NCBI GenBank assembly: GCA_039922955.1
Contig: JBDTDR010000110.1
Span: forward strand, 1 to 18,880
Length of the DNA: 18,880 nucleotides
Source of the DNA: Tumulicola sp039922955
GTDB taxonomy: Bacteria > Vulcanimicrobiota > Vulcanimicrobiia > Vulcanimicrobiales > Vulcanimicrobiaceae
Reading direction: 5' to 3'
Each line of letters starts with the position of its first letter. Position 1 is the stretch's first letter. This document shows, piece after piece, positions 15,236 through 18,880 of the stretch. A program made the translations under genes and the position numbers. Under the pieces are notes generated by a model. That model made no database searches. It saw only the letters and a list, made by a program, of their open reading frames with translations, and had not been told where the DNA came from.

Positions 15236-15790
15236 TCAGAAACACGGCAACGCTCCGGCATCTTCGAGGTCGAGCGGAATGCCCCGCGATGCGAGCGCAA
15301 AACGTGCCTGCGCGAGCGCCCGAGCGACCGCGCCTTTCGCGGCGGGTGGGCAGATTGCTACCAGACGCGCGCGATTGCGCGAGGTCTGCAACACGACGTG
15401 GACGCGAGCGCCCCCGTCGCCGACCGAGAACGTCGAACGCTCGAGTCGCCAACGCGGGTCTAGAAACGCGCGTTCGATGCTGCGTGCGAGCGCCGACCGT
15501 GGGGCGCGCCGGTCGGCGGCAATCCCTTCCGCCGGCGTTTCGCGCACCCGCGCCGGCGTGCGAACGGCGGGCGCAAACGTCGAGCGGCCGGGGGGCTCCG
15601 TGCCGGTTGGACTCGTTTTCGCAAACCCAGCCGGCGTGAAAACCGGCTTCGCCGGTACACTCGGCGGCGACGCGGATGCCGATCTTCGCGCCAGATGAAG
15701 GGCGGAATACCACGCTTGGGAAAGTGCGCGCCGGTCGATCGCGGCCAGCGGCGCCGTAAGAATGCTCGCTCGGAGTTCCTGCGTCATCAT
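15236..15790 (-). CDS. Unrecognised flagellar-operon protein, possibly FliK-like
   Basis: This gene encodes about 184 residues from the first of two adjacent ATG codons (15788-15790). The N-terminal half is Pro/Thr/Arg-rich and looks disordered. From about residue 100 a compact alpha/beta region appears: FLDPRWRLERSTFSVGDGG, then RVHVVLQTSRNRARLVAI and a helix RALAQARFALASRGIPLDL. A disordered N-terminus followed by a small domain of strands and a helix ending in a GI.L pattern is reminiscent of FliK, the hook-length control protein, and fits the place in the operon. I do not see the usual FliK motifs clearly, and the protein is short for FliK. Treat this as a hypothetical protein. The ribosome binding site is weak. 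Confidence 0.5.
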   Translation of the reverse strand: MMTQELRASILTAPLAAIDRRALSQAWYSALHLARRSASASPPSVPAKPVFTPAGFAKTSPTGTEPPGRSTFAPAVRTPARVRETPAEGIAADRRAPRSALARSIERAFLDPRWRLERSTFSVGDGGARVHVVLQTSRNRARLVAICPPAAKGAVARALAQARFALASRGIPLDLEDAGALPCF

Positions 15791-15846
15791 GCCGCGATCA
15801 TCCCGCGCCGGCGTGGCCGCGGTGTCGCTGCGATGTTGCCGCCGAA

Positions 15847-17421
15847 TTACGGCGGGCGCGGAATCGGACGGTCGAACTGCGGACGGTACCGCCCGTCGTC
15901 GAACGATCGCGTCTTGTCGAGATACAGCCTGTGGTTGAAGAAATCGAAGGTGCATACGAAATTGCGCAGCGTGGCGAGACCGATGTTTCCAGCCTCGTTG
16001 CCATCGGCAAACGCTCCGGTGTCGGCCAGCATCACGTCCGCGTAGCGGTTGTACAGGTTGAAAGGTCCCATCTCCAACCGGTAGACGATTGCGGGAACTG
16101 CGACGCTCGAACCGCCGATCCCAGTATTTCGTGAAAAGGTCCGAGCCTCACCATAGAAGACGACGCCCGGATGGGCCTGGACGAAGGCATGAAACACCAG
16201 CAAGTCGTTGCTGTTTCCGGTATCGACCAGAAATCGGCCGTCCACGTTGCCGTTGAGCCGCGCCGACATTTCCGGAAGCTCGCGGTCGGTGTCGATCGGT
16301 ATCGGCGTCCCGCGGACTGCCAGCGTGCCGGGTTTTGCAATCGTCATCGCCAGCTTCTCCGGATCGATCCGAACCTCGGCCGCGGCAAAGAACGGATAGC
16401 CCAGCACGCCGTCGATCGTCACGCCGTTGTACGTCACCGCACTCAAGTCGACCACCGACACGACGTGCGCGGGCAGGCGCGCGCTGCCCAAATCGATGTG
16501 ATCGAGCGCCGCAACGCCGGCGCCGCTGGTCCGCTTCGCGCCGCGAATTTCGAGCGTTCCCTCCGGGGTGAGGCCGAGACGCTGGGCCGCGGCGGGGTCG
16601 AGGAACAGCCCTTGCGATCCGCTGTCGACCAGCAGCAGCAGCGATTTTCCATTCGCACTCGCGCGCACGAAGAAGTGCCCGCCACCGTCCAGCAGCGGGA
16701 GCGTTACGGGAGCCGGCAGGTCGACGGACGCCTGCGTCAACGGCGCAAAGATCGCCGGATCCACGGGCGCGTTCACGCGAATGCCGGTCACGTGCGAGGT
16801 GATGTCGAACGCGGGGTCGCCGCTCGATTCGACCTGTAGGAGCGGATAAAGCACGCCATCCACGACGCGATATTCCGAGTAATCGATGGTGGACACGGCG
16901 TCACCGTTGAGGTAGGCCTTTTCGTCGACCATCGACGTCGCCGCGTCGAGGGCGATGCCGTACGGTTCGCCGCCGGGAGGGCTGACTCGAAGCTGCAAAA
17001 CGTCGCGCCCGTCGCGCAGCTTGGCCCGTCCGAGCAACACGTCGTTTTCGGGATGGCGTGCGAACTCGCCGGAGTCGATGAAGTCTTCGGTCACCTGCCG
17101 GCGCGCCGCCAGACCGCGCAGTTCGCGCACGTCACCGTTGGCATTGCGCACGAACTCGGCGTCGCCCAGACGCAAGGTACGCTGCGTCCGGATTCCGAGC
17201 GTCTCGTCATAGCGTTGGTCGTCGCCGGCGCGCCAACTCTGAAACGTTCCGTGCAATCCGAGTCCTTCGAGCGTTCCGTGCGTTTGCAGGGTACGCGGCT
17301 GGATCGCTTTCAGGCCTTGCAGCGCGTGCAAATGGGCGGCGAGAACGGCCGCCAGCGCGGCCGGCGGTGCCGGCGCGGGCGAAGGTACGACCCCCGTCAG
17401 CGCAAAGGCGGCGGCGCACAC
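15847..17421 (-). CDS. Secreted protein with two retropepsin-like aspartyl protease domains
   Basis: From the GTG at 17419-17421 the protein has 524 residues. It begins with a hydrophobic stretch (CAAAFALTGVVPSPAPAPP) that looks like the core of a signal peptide. Residues about 30-235 resemble a LolA/LppX-like fold often found in periplasmic lipid-handling proteins (HGTLEGLGLHGTFQSW, then YPLLQVES). Two copies of the aspartyl-protease signature follow: LLLLVDSGSQGLFLD with DSG at 266-268, and GRFLVDTGNSNDLLVF with DTG at 400-402; each is followed by a GVLGYPFF or GNIGLATLRNF element. Two active-site aspartates in one chain could form a pepsin-like pair. It starts 16 bases after the transglycosylase stop. 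The start is uncertain; an ATG at 17509-17511 would add 30 residues and overlap the upstream gene. Its role in a flagellar operon is unknown. Confidence 0.75.
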   Translation of the reverse strand: MCAAAFALTGVVPSPAPAPPAALAAVLAAHLHALQGLKAIQPRTLQTHGTLEGLGLHGTFQSWRAGDDQRYDETLGIRTQRTLRLGDAEFVRNANGDVRELRGLAARRQVTEDFIDSGEFARHPENDVLLGRAKLRDGRDVLQLRVSPPGGEPYGIALDAATSMVDEKAYLNGDAVSTIDYSEYRVVDGVLYPLLQVESSGDPAFDITSHVTGIRVNAPVDPAIFAPLTQASVDLPAPVTLPLLDGGGHFFVRASANGKSLLLLVDSGSQGLFLDPAAAQRLGLTPEGTLEIRGAKRTSGAGVAALDHIDLGSARLPAHVVSVVDLSAVTYNGVTIDGVLGYPFFAAAEVRIDPEKLAMTIAKPGTLAVRGTPIPIDTDRELPEMSARLNGNVDGRFLVDTGNSNDLLVFHAFVQAHPGVVFYGEARTFSRNTGIGGSSVAVPAIVYRLEMGPFNLYNRYADVMLADTGAFADGNEAGNIGLATLRNFVCTFDFFNHRLYLDKTRSFDDGRYRPQFDRPIPRPP

Positions 17422-17437
17422 GCAGGCGCGCCCGAGG

Positions 17438-17980
17438 TCAGCGCCGCGGCTGGGCCGCGTATTTTTGGTAGCTGGCCAAAACGTTTCGGACGTAGTTGCG
17501 GGTTTGGTCATAAGGCGGTACGCCGCTATACTTCTCGACCGCGCCCGGTCCAGCATTGTAGGCCGCAACGGCGAGCTCGGCGTTGCCGCCGAAGCGGTCG
17601 AGCAGGGCGCGCACGTACCGCGTCCCGCCCGCGACGTTTTGCGCGGGGTCGTACGCGTCGGTCACGCCGAGCCCGGCCGCCGTGGCGGGCATGAGCTGCA
17701 TGAGACCTCGAGCGCCGGCCGGCGACGTCGCCCGGGGGTCGAAGCCCGATTCGTTGGCAACGATCGCCTCGATCAGCGACGGGTCGACGCCCCAGGCCGC
17801 GGCATCGGCGTCCACCAGCCGCTCGACGCGCTCCGAGGAGAGCGGCGCTCGGCTGGCCGGCAACGACGCCTGCACGACGGCTGAAAACGAGCGGGCATCC
17901 GGCAATGACGCGGGCGCGCTCGCGCCGGCGATTTCCGCCATGCGCCGTTCGACCGCCGGGAGCCCGCTAACGATCTCCAT
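17438..17980 (-). CDS. Lytic transglycosylase (SLT domain), probably flagellum-associated
   Basis: A 180-residue peptidoglycan-cleaving enzyme. The SLT domain covers about 55-175: the catalytic glutamate is E77 in ANESGFDPRATSPAGARGLM, followed by QLMPATA, GGTRYVRALLDRFGG and the AVAAYNAGPGAVEKYSGVPP block, all typical of family 1 lytic transglycosylases. No signal peptide is visible. The first 50 residues are polar, suggesting export by the flagellar apparatus itself or another route, as for FlgJ-type enzymes that open the wall for the rod. The ATG at 17978-17980 lies inside the end of the upstream ATPase gene (14-base overlap) and has GGAGGG 5 bases upstream. Position between the FliI-like gene and rod/switch genes supports the flagellar role. 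Confidence 0.88.
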   Translation of the reverse strand: MEIVSGLPAVERRMAEIAGASAPASLPDARSFSAVVQASLPASRAPLSSERVERLVDADAAAWGVDPSLIEAIVANESGFDPRATSPAGARGLMQLMPATAAGLGVTDAYDPAQNVAGGTRYVRALLDRFGGNAELAVAAYNAGPGAVEKYSGVPPYDQTRNYVRNVLASYQKYAAQPRR

Positions 17981-18880
17981 GGGGTCCCTCCAAGAAGCAG
18001 GCTAGACCGGCCATCATTTCCAAGGTGGCGTCCGGCTCGGCCGGCCGGCTGCCCTGGCGCAAGAAGAACTCCAGACGCTCTTGCGCGGCGATCGCGCGCT
18101 GGGATTCCGGATCGACCGGATCGATCCCCAGCCGGCGAGCGTCGTCGGTGCGCTCGAGCAGCGCGAGGGCGCGCCGAATCCCGTGCGCGGCGCGGACGTG
18201 CTCCGCGGCGGCGACCTGCGCCATCGTGCGGCTGGCGCTGGCGAGCACGTCGACGGCGGGAAAGCGCCCCGCGTCGGCAAGCCGTGGCGCCAGCGCAACG
18301 TGTCCGTCGAGCAGCGAGCGCGCCGCGTCGCTAATCGGATCGCGGTCGTCACCGTCGTCGAGCACGCTGGCAATCAGCGTCATCGAGCCCGCGCGCGTCG
18401 GACCGGCAACCTCGACCAGGCGCGCAAGGTCGGCAAAAACACTCGGCGGGAATCCAGCGCGCCCGACGCTTTCACCGGCGCCCACCGCGAGCTCGCGCAA
18501 CGCCGCAGCCACGCGCGCGAGACTGTCGAGCACCAACAGAACGTGCAGTCCGCGCTCGCGCAGCGCCGATGCTTGAGCCGCCGCAACGTGGGCCGCGCGG
18601 ACGCGTTCCGCCGCCGGACGGTCGCTGGTGGCGCATACGACCGTGGTGCGCACGTCGCACGCGTCGATCCAGCGCGCAGCTTCGCGGCCGCGCTCGCCGA
18701 CCAGACCGATCACGATCGCATCCGCGCGGCACCCCCCGACGATGGCGTCGAGCAGCATGCTCTTGCCGGAGCCCGGTGCGCCGACCATGATAAGATTGTG
18801 TCCCCCGGCCGCTGCAACTTCGAGCGCGCGCTTGACGGCTTCTTGTCCTTTGACTTCTGCGAAATCGAGATGCATCGATT
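17967..18880 (-). CDS. fliI: Chimeric ATPase: ComM/YifB-like segment joined to FliI catalytic domain (partial at window edge)
   Basis: The frame is open to the right edge. From the P-loop onward this is FliI, the flagellar export ATPase. Numbered from the ATG at 18873-18875, it has Walker A GAPGSGKS at 32-39, VIGLVGERGREAARW near 55-69, Walker B LLVLDSLAR near 113-121, GFPPSVFADLARLVE, LLDGHVALAPRLADAGRFPAVDVLAS, and a normal C-terminus. The approximately 150-residue FliI N-terminal barrel is absent. In its place, the 31 residues before the P-loop (including GQEAVKRALEVAAAGGHN) match the middle of ComM/YifB magnesium-chelatase-like ATPases, whose own Walker A is GPPGSGKTML. The switch falls at about 18756-18782. 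In ComM this segment follows about 170 more residues, so the ATG may be internal and the real start outside the window. It may be a natural fusion or an assembly join. Confidence 0.8.
   Translation of the reverse strand, partial: SMHLDFAEVKGQEAVKRALEVAAAGGHNLIMVGAPGSGKSMLLDAIVGGCRADAIVIGLVGERGREAARWIDACDVRTTVVCATSDRPAAERVRAAHVAAAQASALRERGLHVLLVLDSLARVAAALRELAVGAGESVGRAGFPPSVFADLARLVEVAGPTRAGSMTLIASVLDDGDDRDPISDAARSLLDGHVALAPRLADAGRFPAVDVLASASRTMAQVAAAEHVRAAHGIRRALALLERTDDARRLGIDPVDPESQRAIAAQERLEFFLRQGSRPAEPDATLEMMAGLACFLEGPHGDR

Noticed and set aside
7812..18880. Reading the cluster as an injectisome (virulence type III secretion) rather than a flagellum
   Set aside because: The rod-type FlgF/G protein, the FliN/FliM pair, and the fliQ-fliR-flhB-flhA order are flagellar, and no secretin, needle or translocator gene is present in the window.

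Overview
The base composition and gene content suggest a high-GC, diderm, flagellated bacterium. My best guess is a member of Candidatus Eremiobacterota (WPS-2). I base this on the lipoprotein made of repeats of the type LYVAN..VTVYAPGSTS..RTIS, which I associate with that group, combined with a GC-rich flagellar operon. This placement is inference; no 16S or other marker gene is present. Every gene I can support lies on the minus strand, so the window reads from right to left. I recognise no tRNA, rRNA or CRISPR array.

Right and central part (about 7,800 to 18,880): one long flagellar operon. In transcription order it holds the ATPase domain of FliI joined at its P-loop to a ComM/YifB-type N-terminus that runs off the window; a lytic transglycosylase; a secreted protein with two aspartyl-protease motifs; an unrecognised small protein (possibly FliK-like); a short FlgF/FlgG-type rod protein; a FliM-like and a FliN switch protein; FliP; a complete methylenetetrahydrofolate reductase (MetF); then FliQ, FliR, FlhB and FlhA. 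Most junctions are 4-base stop/start overlaps, so translation is probably coupled. FliP, FliQ, FliR, FlhB and FlhA form the export gate. FliI powers export, FliM and FliN are the C-ring switch, and the transglycosylase probably opens peptidoglycan for the rod.

Middle-left part (about 2,650 to 7,740): a small lipoprotein gene with a strong ribosome binding site, then secD and secF (proton-driven part of the Sec translocon), then a RecQ-like helicase with an N-terminal HIRAN domain. A credible promoter followed by an intrinsic terminator lies inside the short leader of secD, which looks like an attenuator.

Left part (1 to about 2,650): a scrambled, lower-GC zone. The helicase ends against a deleted IS21-family element (C-terminal part of IstA, first ~54 residues of IstB). 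IstB is fused in frame to an N-terminal fragment of a pectate-lyase/GH28-like protein. Beyond it lies an intact seven-repeat beta-propeller lipoprotein gene, and then about 350 bases in which I see no gene.

The most notable points are the ComM::FliI chimera at the right edge, metF embedded between fliP and fliQ, the attenuator-like secD leader, and the IstB::pectate-lyase fusion. Both chimeras could be assembly joins rather than biology and should be tested first.
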